64,000 bases of DNA, from positions 434,001 to 498,000 of the forward strand of contig NZ_JAMBOQ010000003.1 in assembly GCF_023715685.1 (NCBI RefSeq), written 5' to 3'. This DNA is from Priestia aryabhattai (GTDB lineage: Bacteria; Bacillota; Bacilli; Bacillales; Bacillaceae_H). Both the position numbers and the translations under genes were made by a program. Of the stretch, positions 50,322-61,443 are shown in pieces (the stretch's first letter is position 1; every line of letters begins with the position of its first letter). The notes beneath the pieces were generated by a model. It saw nothing but the letters and a program-made list of their open reading frames with translations, searched no databases and had not been told where the DNA came from.

Positions 50322-52087
50322 CTTACAACTGGAAGGCCAAATGCTTCTACAGGTGCTGAATAAAGCTTTGTATTATTTGCTTTTTGATCATAATAAGCAA
50401 GGAGAACAGATGGTTTTTCATTCATTTGTCCCGTTTGTTTATAATACATATAATCAAATGGAAGAATCTCTAAAACAGTGTGCTTGTATAATTCTTTTTC
50501 AGCAAGCTGTTCAGCTTCAAAAGCCTGTCCCATAATAGAAGGATTAGCAAGCATTTGCTGATAGTAGTGAGAGCGGACTTGTTTTTCTACTTTATCGTCC
50601 CACCAAGGTTTACGAGGCTTATGCTTTTGGTTTTGTAAATAATCAATTTTCATAAACCCTTCAATCATTTCTTCATTTGAAAAACTCTCTGTTTGAATAT
50701 ACTGTTTAAGGCGTCTGAATAAATCTTCAAGCTGGTGACCGATTCGAACCCAGCCCATTTCATCCCAATACGTTCCAAAGTTTTGGAAGAAATCAAAAGG
50801 TGTATCATAGCAGTGCTCTACTAAAAACTCTATTGTTTCATCCATTCGATGGTCATTCCAAAACTTTTCTAAAATATCTTCTACATGTTTGATACGTACG
50901 ACATCTGAAAATGGCAAGACGTTATTGCTTAAAATTTCATAAGGCGACTGATCCATGTATTGATAATTATAGTGAGGCGCACTTAAGCGTAAGCCGGTGC
51001 CGCGAAGCATTTTTAAAAAACCTAACTGAAGCTCTTCAGGGCGAAGTGCAAATACATCATTAAACGTATTTTTAAATGAGTTATAATCTTCGTCTGGCAG
51101 TCCCGCGATTAAATCTAAATGCTGGTCGATCTTTCCGCCTTCTTTTACCATTGTTACGGTACGCGTTAACTTTTTAAAGTTTTGCTTGCGTTTGACTAGT
51201 TCGTTGACGGCATCATTTGTGGACTGAACGCCAATTTCAAAGCGGAATAACCCTTTTGGTGCATTATCATTTAAGAACTGAATGACTTCTGGACGCATAA
51301 TATCGGCAGTAATTTCAAATTGAAATACGGTACCTTCACGATGTTCATCAATTAAAAATTGGAACATTTCCATGGCGTAGCTGCGGCTGATGTTGAACGT
51401 GCGGTCTACGAACTTAATTGTGCGCGCTCCGTTATCCATCAAATAGCGAATATCTTCTTTTACTTTTTCTCGGTCGAAATAACGAACGCCTACTTCAATA
51501 GAAGAGAGACAGAACTGACAGCTAAACGGACAGCCGCGGCTTGTTTCAATATACACAACGCGTTTTGAAAGTTCTTGGCGGTCTTCTTCAAAACGGAAAG
51601 GGGAAGGCATTTCGCGCAGATCAATTTTATTGCGCTGTGGATTAACAACTGGTTTTCCTTCCTTTCGGAAAGCCACGCCGCTTACGTTTTCAAACTGACG
51701 CGCTCCGTGAAGTTCGTCTAACAGCTGCTTGAATGTTTCTTCTCCTTCACCAATAGCGATAAAGTCAGCTTCAGGAATACGCTCTAGCCAGTGAGTCACA
51801 TCATAGGTTACTTCTGGTCCACCGAATATAATGATGAGCTCGGGATTGATCTTTTTCAGCATTTGTGCGACTTTAATCGTTTCTTCAATATTCCAAATGT
51901 AACAGCTGAAACCAATAATATCTGGGTTGCGTTTATATAAATCCGTGACAATGTTCATAGCAGGATCTTTAATCGTATATTCGGCCATATCTACTTTATA
52001 GTCAGGCTCGGCATAGGCTTTTAAACATCGAAGGGCTAAAGAAGTATGAATATACTTCGCATTCAATGTACTGACAACAATGTTCAT
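50318..52087 (-). CDS. B12-binding radical SAM protein (DUF4080)
   Basis: 589 residues: N-terminal cobalamin-binding Rossmann domain (NIVVSTLNAKYIHTSLALRCLKAY, GGPEVTYDV), radical SAM core with TSRGCPFSCQFCLSS (CxxxCxxC) near residue 178 and VDRTFNIS, and a C-terminal DUF4080 region. Such enzymes often methylate or rearrange unreactive carbons; the substrate of this group is unknown. ATG 52087 follows AAAAGGAG. It is monocistronic. Confidence 0.88.
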   Translation of the reverse strand: MNIVVSTLNAKYIHTSLALRCLKAYAEPDYKVDMAEYTIKDPAMNIVTDLYKRNPDIIGFSCYIWNIEETIKVAQMLKKINPELIIIFGGPEVTYDVTHWLERIPEADFIAIGEGEETFKQLLDELHGARQFENVSGVAFRKEGKPVVNPQRNKIDLREMPSPFRFEEDRQELSKRVVYIETSRGCPFSCQFCLSSIEVGVRYFDREKVKEDIRYLMDNGARTIKFVDRTFNISRSYAMEMFQFLIDEHREGTVFQFEITADIMRPEVIQFLNDNAPKGLFRFEIGVQSTNDAVNELVKRKQNFKKLTRTVTMVKEGGKIDQHLDLIAGLPDEDYNSFKNTFNDVFALRPEELQLGFLKMLRGTGLRLSAPHYNYQYMDQSPYEILSNNVLPFSDVVRIKHVEDILEKFWNDHRMDETIEFLVEHCYDTPFDFFQNFGTYWDEMGWVRIGHQLEDLFRRLKQYIQTESFSNEEMIEGFMKIDYLQNQKHKPRKPWWDDKVEKQVRSHYYQQMLANPSIMGQAFEAEQLAEKELYKHTVLEILPFDYMYYKQTGQMNEKPSVLLAYYDQKANNTKLYSAPVEAFGLPVVS

Positions 52088-52280
52088 GCAAAAAGCTCCT
52101 TTTAACTCGTAATATGAAATCAATTTACTATTTTAGCACATTTGAGAAATAAAGTATAAATACCTTTGCACTTTTGTTGTGGAGGGGAAAAGATTTCGGT
52201 AAAATGTAACAGAAACGTAAAAGAAGAAAAAGTCTCGGTTAATGTGAACCTTGGTGAACGAAAAAAATGAGGTGGAAAAC

Positions 52281-53000
52281 GTGGAATATAAGCGAATTAA
52301 GCCAAAAAAAATATACGAAGAAGTAGCCGAAACGCTTCTTGAGAATATAAAAGAAGGCAGCTTGAAACCTGGAGACCGTTTGGATTCAGTGCAGCAGCTA
52401 GCGGAAAACTTTCAGGTAGGACGCTCAGCTATTCGTGAAGCTCTTAGTGCTTTGCGGGCGATGGGGCTGCTGGAGATGAAGCAAGGAGAAGGAACGTTTG
52501 TACGCGAATTTGACTCAGATATGCTGTCTTTGCCTGTAACTAGCGCTGTATTAATGAATAAAAACGATATTGAACATTTGCTTGAAGTGAGAAAAGTATT
52601 AGAAATTGGAGCTGTTCGAGCGGCAGCTCAAAAGAGAACAGATACGGACCTCGAACAGCTGTCTAATAGTCTGGAACAAATGAAAGGAGCGTTTGGCAAT
52701 GAAGAACTGGGAGAGAAAGCAGATTTTGCTTTTCATTTAGCCATTGCCAAAGCCTCGCAAAACCCTCTTTTGGTGAAGCTTATGAATAACGTATCAGAAA
52801 TGATGATTGAAACGATGAAAGAGACAAGACGCATCTGGCTTTACGCAGAAGAGAAAACGGCTGAACGGATTTATAAAGAGCATCAGCAAATTTATGAGGC
52901 TATTCTCTCTCAGCATGCAGAAGACGCTCAGCGTTTTATGATGAGTCATCTTGACAATGTTGAACATGTACTAATGAAATACATACCGGAAGAAAAATAA
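52281..53000 (+). CDS. lutR: LutR, FadR-type GntR regulator of lactate utilisation
   Basis: 239 residues. GntR winged helix (KIYEEVAETLLENI, LDSVQQLAENFQVGRSAIREALSALRAMGLLEMKQGEGTF) plus FCD effector domain (LEVRKVLEIGAVRAAA, DFAFHLAIAKASQNPLL). Close in text and length to B. subtilis LutR, which represses lutABC in the absence of lactate. GTG 52281 sits six bases behind GAGGTGG. lutABC lies 2.7 kb downstream with pncB-nadE between. Confidence 0.87.
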   Translation: MEYKRIKPKKIYEEVAETLLENIKEGSLKPGDRLDSVQQLAENFQVGRSAIREALSALRAMGLLEMKQGEGTFVREFDSDMLSLPVTSAVLMNKNDIEHLLEVRKVLEIGAVRAAAQKRTDTDLEQLSNSLEQMKGAFGNEELGEKADFAFHLAIAKASQNPLLVKLMNNVSEMMIETMKETRRIWLYAEEKTAERIYKEHQQIYEAILSQHAEDAQRFMMSHLDNVEHVLMKYIPEEK

Positions 53001-53075
53001 CGCCATTTCAGGTAGAAAAGTGCGCATTAAATAACAGAAAAACTAAAATTCAAGCACCTTCCGATAATTTATGCT

Positions 53076-53103
53076 TGCTCTATTGTGAAAAGATTTACAT
53101 AAT
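53076..53103 (+). promoter_or_regulatory. pncB promoter with overlapping motif shared with phaR
   Basis: TTGCTC, 17 bases, CATAAT. The spacer and -10 contain ATTGTGAAAAGATTTACAT (53082-53100), identical to the sequence at 45483. A factor bound here would block the promoter. Confidence 0.6.
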
Positions 53104-53138
53104 AGAAACTAGGATTGTCAAATGGAGGGTTACAAAGT

Positions 53139-54659
53139 ATGAAAAAGCAATATAGAGATGATAGTTTAGCTTTGCATACAGATTTATACGAACTGAATAT
53201 GGCGCATACGTATTTTAAAGACCACATTCATAAACGTCGTTCTGTATTTGAAGCTTACTTTCGTCGGATGCCGTTTGAAAGCGGTTATGCGGTGTTTGCC
53301 GGGCTAGAAAGAGTAATTGATTTTATTGCTAATTTTAGGTTTAGCGAAACGGATTTAGATTATTTATATGAAGAATTGCATTATGAAGCAGAGTTTATCG
53401 ACTATTTAAAACAAGTTCGATTTAGCGGTAATATTCGTTCGGTCGTAGAAGGCGAAATGATTTTTGCTAATGAACCAATGCTGCAAATTGACGCTCCTTT
53501 AGCAGAAGCGCAGCTTATTGAAACGCCGCTTTTAAATATTTTAAATTTCCATCCGCTGATTGCGACAAAAGCATCGCGTATTCGCTTAGCGGCGGGAGAA
53601 GATAATTTATATGAGCATACGGGTACGAATCAGCTTATGGAATTTGGTTCAAGAAGAGCACATGAGCTAGATGCCGCTTTTTACGGGGCAAGGGCTGCTT
53701 ATATTGGAGGCTTTGACGCAACCAGTAATGTAAGAGCGGGAAAAGTATTTGGAATCCCCGTGTCCGGCACTCACGCTCACGCCCTTGTTCAAGTCTATCG
53801 TGACGAGTATAGTGCGTTTAAAAAGTATGCGGAATCGCACCGTAACTGTATCTTTTTAGTAGATACATATAATACATTAAAATCAGGTATTCCAAATGCT
53901 ATTAAAGTAGCAAAAGAAATGGGAGATCGCATTAATTTTATCGGTATTCGGTTAGATAGCGGAAGACTTCCATATCTTTCTCAAGAGGCAAGAAAAATGC
54001 TTGATGAAGCTGGCTATCATGATGTGAAAATTTTTGCTTCGAATGATCTCGATGAGTACAGCATTCTAGATTTGAAAGCGCAAGGTGCCAAAATTGATGG
54101 ATGGGGAGTTGGAACAAAACTCATGACATCTTTTGATCAGCCTGCGCTAGGAGCTGTGTACAAGCTGGTTTCCATTGAAAATGATTATGGAAACATGGTG
54201 GATACAATTAAGCTGTCAGAAAATCCAGAGAAAATTTCAACTCCTGGTCTAAAAGAGGTATACCGAATTGTAAATCAAGTGAATCACAAATGGGAAGGCG
54301 ATTATATTACGATGCAAGACGAAGTGCCGAATGAAGAGCAGCACTTAAAAATGTTTCATCCTATTCACACGCACGTCAGCAAGTTTGTCACGAACTTTAA
54401 CGCACGTAAAATTCACCAGCCAATCTTTACACAGGGAAAGCTTGTGTACGAACAGCCTACAATTGAAGAAATGAGAGCCTACTGCTTACAAAATTTAAAG
54501 CATCTATGGGATGACTACAAGGTCATTACAAAATCGAACGAAGATGTATTTCGTCCTACAGAGTATCCAGTAGACTTGAGTACAAACTGCTGGGATAACA
54601 AAATGCAAAATATCGAAGAGACTAGAAGCAAGTTACTATCTGATACAGTGCTTGTGTAG
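53139..54659 (+). CDS. pncB: Nicotinate phosphoribosyltransferase
   Basis: 506 residues. Family blocks: [34 protein letters not shown] (catalytic His region), [36 protein letters not shown]. It makes nicotinate mononucleotide from nicotinate and PRPP, the entry step of NAD salvage. ATG 53139 follows GGAGGG. nadE follows after 34 bases. Confidence 0.94.
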   Translation: MKKQYRDDSLALHTDLYELNMAHTYFKDHIHKRRSVFEAYFRRMPFESGYAVFAGLERVIDFIANFRFSETDLDYLYEELHYEAEFIDYLKQVRFSGNIRSVVEGEMIFANEPMLQIDAPLAEAQLIETPLLNILNFHPLIATKASRIRLAAGEDNLYEHTGTNQLMEFGSRRAHELDAAFYGARAAYIGGFDATSNVRAGKVFGIPVSGTHAHALVQVYRDEYSAFKKYAESHRNCIFLVDTYNTLKSGIPNAIKVAKEMGDRINFIGIRLDSGRLPYLSQEARKMLDEAGYHDVKIFASNDLDEYSILDLKAQGAKIDGWGVGTKLMTSFDQPALGAVYKLVSIENDYGNMVDTIKLSENPEKISTPGLKEVYRIVNQVNHKWEGDYITMQDEVPNEEQHLKMFHPIHTHVSKFVTNFNARKIHQPIFTQGKLVYEQPTIEEMRAYCLQNLKHLWDDYKVITKSNEDVFRPTEYPVDLSTNCWDNKMQNIEETRSKLLSDTVLV

Positions 54660-54693
54660 ATTCCATCAGCTAGTAATGAGAGGAGAGTTTTTT

Positions 54694-55524
54694 ATGAAAG
54701 AGCTACAAAAGCAAATTATTGAAGAAATGAACGTGCAAAAAGAAATTAATCCTGTAGAAGAAATTCGCCGCAGCGTTGATTTTCTGAAATCCTACATGAA
54801 CAAATATCCTTTTTTACGTTCGTTTGTACTAGGGATTTCCGGCGGTCAAGATTCTACTTTAACTGGAAAGTTGGCACAACTAGCGGTTAATGAGTTAAAT
54901 GAAGAAGCCGGAGAAGATCGCTATCAGTTTATTGCTGTTCGTCTTCCATACGGTGTGCAAGCAGATGAAGCAGACTGTCAAGATGCACTTGCTTTTATTC
55001 AACCAACAAAATCTATTTCTATTAACGTAAAACCAGCAGTAGATGCCATGCTTTCTGCTGTTGAAGAAGCGGCAGGCGATAAAGTATCCGACTTCAACAA
55101 AGGAAACGTAAAAGCACGTGAACGAATGATTGCGCAATATACGGTAGCGGGCATGTACAGTGGAGTAGTACTCGGAACGGATCACTCTGCTGAAGCTGTT
55201 ACAGGATTTTATACAAAATTCGGTGACGGAGGAGCTGACTTAGTACCTATCTTCCGTCTGAACAAGCGACAAGGAAAACAAATGCTAAAAGAATTAGGCT
55301 GTCCAGAGCATCTATATATGAAAAAACCAACGGCTGATTTGGAAGAAGATCGTCCACAGCTTCCGGATGAAGAAGCGCTTGGCGTAACGTATGAGCAAAT
55401 CGACGATTATTTAGAAGGCAAAGATGTAGGTGAACATGCAAGTAACGTAATTGAAGGTCACTTCTTAAAAACGCAGCATAAACGCCAATTGCCAATCACA
55501 GTATTTGATGATTTTTGGAAATAA
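54694..55524 (+). CDS. nadE: NH3-dependent NAD synthetase
   Basis: 276 residues. The PP-loop [14 protein letters not shown] is near residue 50; further blocks are [34 protein letters not shown] and [22 protein letters not shown]. It converts nicotinate adenine dinucleotide to NAD with ammonia. ATG 54694 follows GAGGAGAG; the longer frame would overlap pncB. Second gene of the pair. Confidence 0.95.
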   Translation: MKELQKQIIEEMNVQKEINPVEEIRRSVDFLKSYMNKYPFLRSFVLGISGGQDSTLTGKLAQLAVNELNEEAGEDRYQFIAVRLPYGVQADEADCQDALAFIQPTKSISINVKPAVDAMLSAVEEAAGDKVSDFNKGNVKARERMIAQYTVAGMYSGVVLGTDHSAEAVTGFYTKFGDGGADLVPIFRLNKRQGKQMLKELGCPEHLYMKKPTADLEEDRPQLPDEEALGVTYEQIDDYLEGKDVGEHASNVIEGHFLKTQHKRQLPITVFDDFWK

Positions 55525-55526
55525 AT

Positions 55527-55566
55527 AATAAAGAAGCGATGGGTATTCCTCGCTTCTTTATTATTT
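55527..55566 (+). terminator. Terminator of pncB-nadE
   Basis: AATAAAGAAGCGA / TCGCTTCTTTATT then TTTTG. Confidence 0.85.
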
Positions 55567-55648
55567 TGTGGAAAAAAATATAAAATAAAGAAATGTATTT
55601 TTGAAAAACTAGTGAAATTAGAAAAACATAGGAGTATAATAGCATTAA

Positions 55649-55661
55649 GTCATCTGATGAC
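55649..55661 (+). promoter_or_regulatory. Candidate LutR operator before lutABC
   Basis: The perfect palindrome GTCATC-T-GATGAC lies nine bases after a TATAAT (55635) and 44 bases before lutA, a repressor position. It is close to the TCATC/TGATGA site I recall for B. subtilis LutR. Confidence 0.6.
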
Positions 55662-55707
55662 CTGTTAACTGTAAGAAGTAAAATGATCAGCTTGGAGGGA
55701 GCAAATG

Positions 55708-56427
55708 ATGAAAGTATCTTTATTTGCGACATGTTTGATTGATATGTTTCAAACAAATGTAGGAAAAGCTACGGTAGAATTGTTAGAACGATTAGGATGC
55801 GAAGTGGATTTTCCAAAGAGTCAAGTATGCTGCGGGCAGCCTGCGTATAACAGCGGTTATGTAAAAGAATCAAAAGAAGCGATGAAAAACATGATAAAAG
55901 CGTTTGAAAATGCAGAGTACGTTGTATCTCCGTCTGGCTCGTGTGTGACAATGTTCAAAGAGTATCCCCATCTTTTTAAAGGTGATGCTGCATGGTATGA
56001 GCCTGCCGTGAAGCTTGCTAATAAAACGTATGAGCTAACGGATTTTATTGTAAACGTTTTAAAAGTTGAAGATGTAGGAGCCAGTTTAAATGGTAAAGCT
56101 ACTTATCATTCTTCTTGTCATATGACGCGTTTGCTAAACGTAAAAAAAGAACCTTTTACACTATTAAACAATGTAAAGGGTCTTGAAATGGAGAACCTTG
56201 AAAACAGTCATAACTGCTGCGGATTTGGCGGGACGTTTTCGGTTAAGATGGGGCAAATCTCTGAACAAATGGTAGATGAAAAAGTAGGCTGTATAGCTAA
56301 GACAAACGCAGAGTACTTAATTGGAGCTGACTGCGGCTGTCTTATGAATATTGGAGGAAGAATTGAACGAAAAGGACAGCCTGTAAAAGTTATGCATATC
56401 GCTGAAGTGTTAAATAGCAGAATGTAA
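55708..56427 (+). CDS. lutA: LutA, lactate utilisation Fe-S protein
   Basis: 239 residues with two cysteine-rich CCG domains ([12 protein letters not shown] and [15 protein letters not shown]), the GlcF/LutA pattern. One subunit of the LutABC complex that oxidises L-lactate to pyruvate. RBS GGAGGG; the first ATG at 55705 is equally possible. Confidence 0.92.
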   Translation: MKVSLFATCLIDMFQTNVGKATVELLERLGCEVDFPKSQVCCGQPAYNSGYVKESKEAMKNMIKAFENAEYVVSPSGSCVTMFKEYPHLFKGDAAWYEPAVKLANKTYELTDFIVNVLKVEDVGASLNGKATYHSSCHMTRLLNVKKEPFTLLNNVKGLEMENLENSHNCCGFGGTFSVKMGQISEQMVDEKVGCIAKTNAEYLIGADCGCLMNIGGRIERKGQPVKVMHIAEVLNSRM

Positions 56428-56444
56428 AGAAAGGAGAATACCGA

Positions 56445-57884
56445 ATGTCTATGAAAATAGGAAACGATCAGTTTAAAAAACGCGTGGATGATGGAGTCAA
56501 TAATGCGTTTATGCGCTTTGCGGTTTCAGGGGCTCAAGAGCGCTTAAGAAGCCGTAGATTAGATGCGGCAGAAGAGTTAGGAAACTGGGAAGAATGGAGA
56601 GCTCTTGGCGAAGAAATCCGTCAGCATACGCTTGAAAATTTAGATTACTATTTAGAGCAGCTCACTGATAATGTAGCTAAACGCGGAGGCCACGTTTTTT
56701 TCGCTCAAACATCTGAAGAAGCGAATGAGTACATAAAAAATGTAGCGAGGCAAAAACAAGCAAAGAAAGTGGTTAAATCCAAGTCAATGGTTACAGAAGA
56801 AATTCATATGAACGCTGCTTTAGAAGAATTAGGCTGTGAAGTCATTGAAACGGATTTAGGAGAATATATTCTGCAAGTAGATGATCACGATCCGCCTTCT
56901 CATATCGTAGCACCTGCACTTCATAAAAATAAAGAACAAATTAGAGATGTATTTCAGGAAAAGCTTTCTTATAAAAAAACAGAAAAACCTGAAGAACTAG
57001 CACTTCATGCTCGGGAAATGCTGCGAAAAGAATTTTTATCAGCAGATATTGGCATCACAGGATGTAATTTTGCTATTGCAGAATCTGGATCTATTTCACT
57101 TGTGACCAATGAAGGAAATGCAAGGCTAACGACAGCCCTTCCTAAAACGCAAATTACGGTTATGGGAATGGAAAGAATTGTGCCAACATTTGAAGAGTTT
57201 GAAGTGTTGGTAAGCCTATTAACTAGAAGTGCAGTAGGTCAGCGGCTTACAAGTTACGTAACGGCACTTACAGGACCTAGACTTCCAGGAGAAGTGGATG
57301 GACCGGAAGAGTTTCACCTAGTGATTGTGGATAACGGACGATCTGCTATTTTAGGCACTGAGTTTCAATCTGTTTTACAGTGTATTCGCTGTGCGGCATG
57401 TGTGAATGTATGTCCTGTATATCGCCATATCGGAGGGCATTCCTATGGATCTATTTATTCAGGTCCAATCGGGGCTGTATTATCTCCTTTGCTTGGAGGC
57501 TATGAAGATTACAAAGAGCTTCCATATGCCTCAACGTTATGCGCAGCCTGTACAGATGCCTGTCCAGTCAAAATTCCGCTGCATGAGCTATTACACAAGC
57601 ACCGTCAGCGAATTGTCGAAAAAGAAGGAAAAGCACCTATTTCAGAAAAGCTGGCGATGAAAGCATTTGGCTTGGGAGCAGCTTCTTCTTCACTATATAC
57701 AGTGGGTGCTAAAGTAGCACCGGCAGCTCTTACTCCTTTTATGTCAGGAAGCAGTATTTCCAAAGGGCCTGGTCCATTAAAAGCGTGGACAGAAAGCAGA
57801 GAGTTTCCAGCGCCTACAAAAGAGCGCTTGCGAGATTGGTTTGATAAAAGGAGTGATGATAATGAACGGAAGCATTCAAAATAG
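56445..57884 (+). CDS. lutB: LutB, lactate utilisation iron-sulfur protein
   Basis: 479 residues: an LUD domain (residues 60-300, e.g. [26 protein letters not shown]) and two 4Fe-4S sites, [15 protein letters not shown] near 308 and [13 protein letters not shown] near 366. Middle gene of lutABC. It overlaps lutC by 23 bases. RBS AAAGGAG. Confidence 0.94.
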   Translation: MSMKIGNDQFKKRVDDGVNNAFMRFAVSGAQERLRSRRLDAAEELGNWEEWRALGEEIRQHTLENLDYYLEQLTDNVAKRGGHVFFAQTSEEANEYIKNVARQKQAKKVVKSKSMVTEEIHMNAALEELGCEVIETDLGEYILQVDDHDPPSHIVAPALHKNKEQIRDVFQEKLSYKKTEKPEELALHAREMLRKEFLSADIGITGCNFAIAESGSISLVTNEGNARLTTALPKTQITVMGMERIVPTFEEFEVLVSLLTRSAVGQRLTSYVTALTGPRLPGEVDGPEEFHLVIVDNGRSAILGTEFQSVLQCIRCAACVNVCPVYRHIGGHSYGSIYSGPIGAVLSPLLGGYEDYKELPYASTLCAACTDACPVKIPLHELLHKHRQRIVEKEGKAPISEKLAMKAFGLGAASSSLYTVGAKVAPAALTPFMSGSSISKGPGPLKAWTESREFPAPTKERLRDWFDKRSDDNERKHSK

Positions 57885-58575
57885 AGACAGTTTTTTAGAT
57901 AATATTGCTGCTAATCTTAAGCGAAGCAGGCGAACAAGCGGCGTAGTAAAGCCCGAATGGAAGCATGCTCCTCAACATGAGGTCTACCGCAATTATTCGT
58001 CGGATCAATTAAAGAAAGAGCTTGAAAGCCACTGCGAACGTATTCATACTCGCTATGTAGAAACCTCATCACAACACTTACCAGCTGCGCTTGAGGAAGC
58101 CGTAGCGAACTATGGAAATGGTCTTGTCTGCACGTGGAATGATCCTAGGTTCTCCGAATATGGATTGAATCCGCTGATGGAGAAATGGGAAACAAACTGT
58201 AACCTTCACGTATGGAATTCAGTAAAAGGCGATGAGAATATTAAACTAGCTGAACAAGCAAACGTCGGCATCACATTCAGTGATTTGACGCTAGCGGAAT
58301 CTGGAACAGTTGTTTTGTTTAGCAGTGCTGCAAAAGGACGAGCGGTAAGTTTGCTGCCCGCCACTTATATTGCAATCATACCTCAAAGCTCAATTGTCCC
58401 TCGCATGACACAAGCCGCTGAAATTATCCATGAAAAAGTAGAGCGAGGAGAAACGATTGCTTCTTGCATTAACTTTATTACGGGACCGAGCAATTCAGCT
58501 GATATTGAAATGAATTTAGTAGTTGGTGTGCATGGACCTATTCAAGCCACTTATATTGTAGTGAATGATCGATAA
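57862..58575 (+). CDS. lutC: LutC, lactate utilisation protein
   Basis: 237 residues, single LUD domain ([57 protein letters not shown]). Third subunit of the lactate oxidation complex. ATG 57862 lies behind AAAGGAG within the end of lutB. Confidence 0.93.
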   Translation: MNGSIQNRDSFLDNIAANLKRSRRTSGVVKPEWKHAPQHEVYRNYSSDQLKKELESHCERIHTRYVETSSQHLPAALEEAVANYGNGLVCTWNDPRFSEYGLNPLMEKWETNCNLHVWNSVKGDENIKLAEQANVGITFSDLTLAESGTVVLFSSAAKGRAVSLLPATYIAIIPQSSIVPRMTQAAEIIHEKVERGETIASCINFITGPSNSADIEMNLVVGVHGPIQATYIVVNDR

Positions 58576-58604
58576 ACACTTCACAGCTGTGAAGTGTTTT
58601 TTTA
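58574..58604 (+). terminator. Terminator of lutABC
   Basis: AAACACTTCACAGCTGTGAAGTGTTT is a perfect palindrome followed by T-run and overlapping the lutC stop. Confidence 0.88.
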
Positions 58605-58763
58605 TTCATGATTTCTTTCTAGATAGCGGGAGAATACGAAGAAATGTCGTATTTTGAATAAACGTGACTAATTTTAAAAAGGTAAAAAGCAAATCTTGTA
58701 GAATACTAAGTCTATAGATAAAAGGTGGGGAAATGGGAAGTGCAAAAGAAAGGAGCAATGAGC

Positions 58764-60920
58764 ATGTCACCACACAGAGAATTAACATCTGAAGCTGAGC
58801 AAAAGCAGCGAGGTGAATTACAGCAGCTACGAGCTATTTTTAATGACGTATTAGATGCCATTGTCGTATTTGATGAGTATTTTCAAGTTATAAATGCGAA
58901 TGAATCAGCCTGCAGGCTGTTTGAAAAAACAAAGGATGAGCTATTAACGTATCAAATGAAAGATTTTCTTATGTATTTTCCGTATGACATGATTGAAGCG
59001 TATTATCCAGCACTTTTAGAAGAAAGCTATTTCAAATATGAAGGCGCGATGACGCTTCGAAGCGGCATGATGAAACATGTTGAATTTACTTCACACAAAC
59101 ATAGTCACATGTCGGGTATTACTGTGTGTACATTTCGAGATATTACGCAGCACAAGATGATGGAAAATGAACGGTTTATTAGTCATCATATGTTTATGGA
59201 TGTATTTAATGAAGCGGTAGACGGAATTGTCATTTTTGATCGAACTGGTCAGCTTATCGACGCGAACCCTTCATTTTGCGAACGGTTAAATTATACAAGA
59301 GCACAGCTTCTAACCAAAACATTAGAAGAGCTTGTAGAACCTACTTATCATTATAAGGTGAAAAAACTATGGAGAACTCTGCATCAAGAAGGCAAGACAA
59401 GCGGAGAGCTACCGATCAGGCTCGAAAATGGAGACGTCACTTTTTTTGAATTTACCACAACGGCTAATATATACAGTCAATACTATATGTCCATTATGAG
59501 AGACGTGACGGAAAAACGGCTGATGGAGCAGCAGCTGTTGAGAAGCGAAAAAAACTTCAGGGCTATTTTTGAAAATGCCATTGAAGCGATTTTGATTTGG
59601 AGAGACGATGGTAAAATCTTGAACGCTAATCTCGCTTCTTCGCGTACATTCGAGCTGCCGTTAAACAAATTGATTGGAAGCAATTTGTATACGTTTATCG
59701 ATACCAAAAGTTTTAGTGCGTTAAAGGTGCTCCAAACGTTTCAAACAAAAGGAGAAATTCGCAATCAGCTTCCTTTTTACATGCCAAATGGAGAAATCAA
59801 ACAGTTGGAATTCACAGGGAAAAAAGGCATTATAGAAGGAGACCATTTAACCATTTTTCGAAACATCAGTGAACGTACAAAAATCGAACAGGAGCTTCGG
59901 AATAACGAAGAGAAATTCAGACAGATTTTTAATGGTTCGATCGATGGGCTAGTTTTATGGGACGGCAAGCGAAATATTATTGATGTGAATTCTTCTCTTT
60001 GTGATATTCTAGAACTCAGCAAAGAGGAGATTTGTGCGCACTCCATGGAAGATTTTATTTCTTCAGCGAATTTAGACGCGGTTATTGAGCATAAAGAAAC
60101 GATTGAGCAAAAAGGAGAAGCTGAAGGAGAGATTACGTACGTTACGGGGAATGAAAAAGTTAAAAACATCGAATTCTCTACGAAAAAAGATATCTTGCCA
60201 GGTCTATATATGACGCTTTTAAGAGACGTAACGGAACGAAATCAAATGCAGGAGCAGATTCGGAAATCGGATACGCTTCAAGTAGTCGGACAGCTAGCAG
60301 CTGGGATTGCGCATGAAATCCGCAACCCGATGACCGCTTTAAAAGGGTTTGTTCAGCTGTTAGAAAGTAGCATTCAAGAAGATCACTCTCTTTATTTTGA
60401 TATTATTAAGTCCGAATTAAAAAGAATTGAAACCATTATTACAGAGTTTCTAGTACTCGCTAAGCCACAGGCCGTAAAGTTTGAAAAGAAAAATCTAGAT
60501 GCGGTTGTTAAAGAAACGATTGATTTATTAAATGCTCAAGCGCTTTTAGAAAATATTCAGTTTGAACTAAGTGTGTCTCCTCAGCTGCCAATGGTGTACT
60601 GCGAGCCAAATCAAATTAAGCAAGTATTAATAAATGTAATTAAAAATGCAATTGAAGTCACGTCAAACGGGGGAAGAATTTTTATTGAAGTCTACTCCAC
60701 AGAGCCGGGTTACGTAACGGTCTCCGTTCGAGATCAAGGAGATGGAATGCCCGAGGAGCGCATCAAGCGCTTAGGAGAACCATTTTATACAACAAAAGAA
60801 AAAGGAACGGGACTCGGTTTGATGGTGTCATATAAAATTATCGAAGAACATAAAGGGCGAATTGAAGTGGAAAGCAAAATAGGAGAAGGAACAGCTTTTC
60901 ATGTTATTCTTCCAGCCTAA
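58764..60920 (+). CDS. kinE: Soluble multi-PAS histidine kinase (KinE-like)
   Basis: 718 residues, no membrane segment. Four tandem PAS domains (about 20-480; repeats of FNDVLDAIVVFD, FNEAVDGIVIFD, FENAIEAILIW, FNGSIDGLVLWD), HisKA (LAAGIAHEIRNPMTALKGFVQLLE), and HATPase (NVIKNAIEVTSNGG, GTGLGLMVSYKII). Its position before ogt and mtnA-mtnK matches B. subtilis kinE, a phosphorelay (Spo0F) kinase. ATG 58764 has better spacing to AAAGGAG than 58758. Confidence 0.85.
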   Translation: MSPHRELTSEAEQKQRGELQQLRAIFNDVLDAIVVFDEYFQVINANESACRLFEKTKDELLTYQMKDFLMYFPYDMIEAYYPALLEESYFKYEGAMTLRSGMMKHVEFTSHKHSHMSGITVCTFRDITQHKMMENERFISHHMFMDVFNEAVDGIVIFDRTGQLIDANPSFCERLNYTRAQLLTKTLEELVEPTYHYKVKKLWRTLHQEGKTSGELPIRLENGDVTFFEFTTTANIYSQYYMSIMRDVTEKRLMEQQLLRSEKNFRAIFENAIEAILIWRDDGKILNANLASSRTFELPLNKLIGSNLYTFIDTKSFSALKVLQTFQTKGEIRNQLPFYMPNGEIKQLEFTGKKGIIEGDHLTIFRNISERTKIEQELRNNEEKFRQIFNGSIDGLVLWDGKRNIIDVNSSLCDILELSKEEICAHSMEDFISSANLDAVIEHKETIEQKGEAEGEITYVTGNEKVKNIEFSTKKDILPGLYMTLLRDVTERNQMQEQIRKSDTLQVVGQLAAGIAHEIRNPMTALKGFVQLLESSIQEDHSLYFDIIKSELKRIETIITEFLVLAKPQAVKFEKKNLDAVVKETIDLLNAQALLENIQFELSVSPQLPMVYCEPNQIKQVLINVIKNAIEVTSNGGRIFIEVYSTEPGYVTVSVRDQGDGMPEERIKRLGEPFYTTKEKGTGLGLMVSYKIIEEHKGRIEVESKIGEGTAFHVILPA

Positions 60921-60939
60921 ATAGAAAGGATAAGCAAGT

Positions 60940-61434
60940 ATGTACTATGGAGAAATGAACTTATTTTCTGATTTAAAAATTTATATTGTAGCCTCGGAAA
61001 AAGGGGTTCAACATATTTTATTTGCCAGCGATGATCATAATGAGCAGCTTAAAGAACTTGTCCATGATGAGAATTATCACCATGTGAAAGAAGCGAAGCG
61101 ACAGCTGCAGGATTATGCTGAAGGGCGCACGCTAACATTTGATTTGCCTTTGGATATAAAAGGGACAGACTTTCAAAAAGAAGTGTGGTTAACGCTTAAA
61201 CATATACCTTATGGACAAACGTGGTCTTATAGTGATGTAGCGGAGTCTGTTAATCGCTCTAAAGCCGTAAGGGCTGTGGGACAAGCGAATCGTCGAAATC
61301 CATTGCCTATTATTTTGCCTTGTCACCGTGTGATTGGTAAAAATGGAGCTTTAACAGGTTATGCAGGTTCACAAACTCATATAAAAGAGAAACTATTAAT
61401 GCTTGAAAGAAATGTAGCAAAAGGCGCTCTATAG
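60940..61434 (+). CDS. ogt: Methylated-DNA--protein-cysteine methyltransferase
   Basis: 164 residues. Active site LPCHRVIGKNGALTGYAGS with acceptor Cys; GTDFQKEVWLTLKHIPYGQTWSYSDVA is the DNA-binding helix region. It removes alkyl groups from O6-alkylguanine by suicide transfer. Only 19 bases follow the kinase stop, so they may be co-transcribed. RBS AAAGGA. Confidence 0.93.
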   Translation: MYYGEMNLFSDLKIYIVASEKGVQHILFASDDHNEQLKELVHDENYHHVKEAKRQLQDYAEGRTLTFDLPLDIKGTDFQKEVWLTLKHIPYGQTWSYSDVAESVNRSKAVRAVGQANRRNPLPIILPCHRVIGKNGALTGYAGSQTHIKEKLLMLERNVAKGAL

Positions 61435-61443
61435 TTAAAATAA

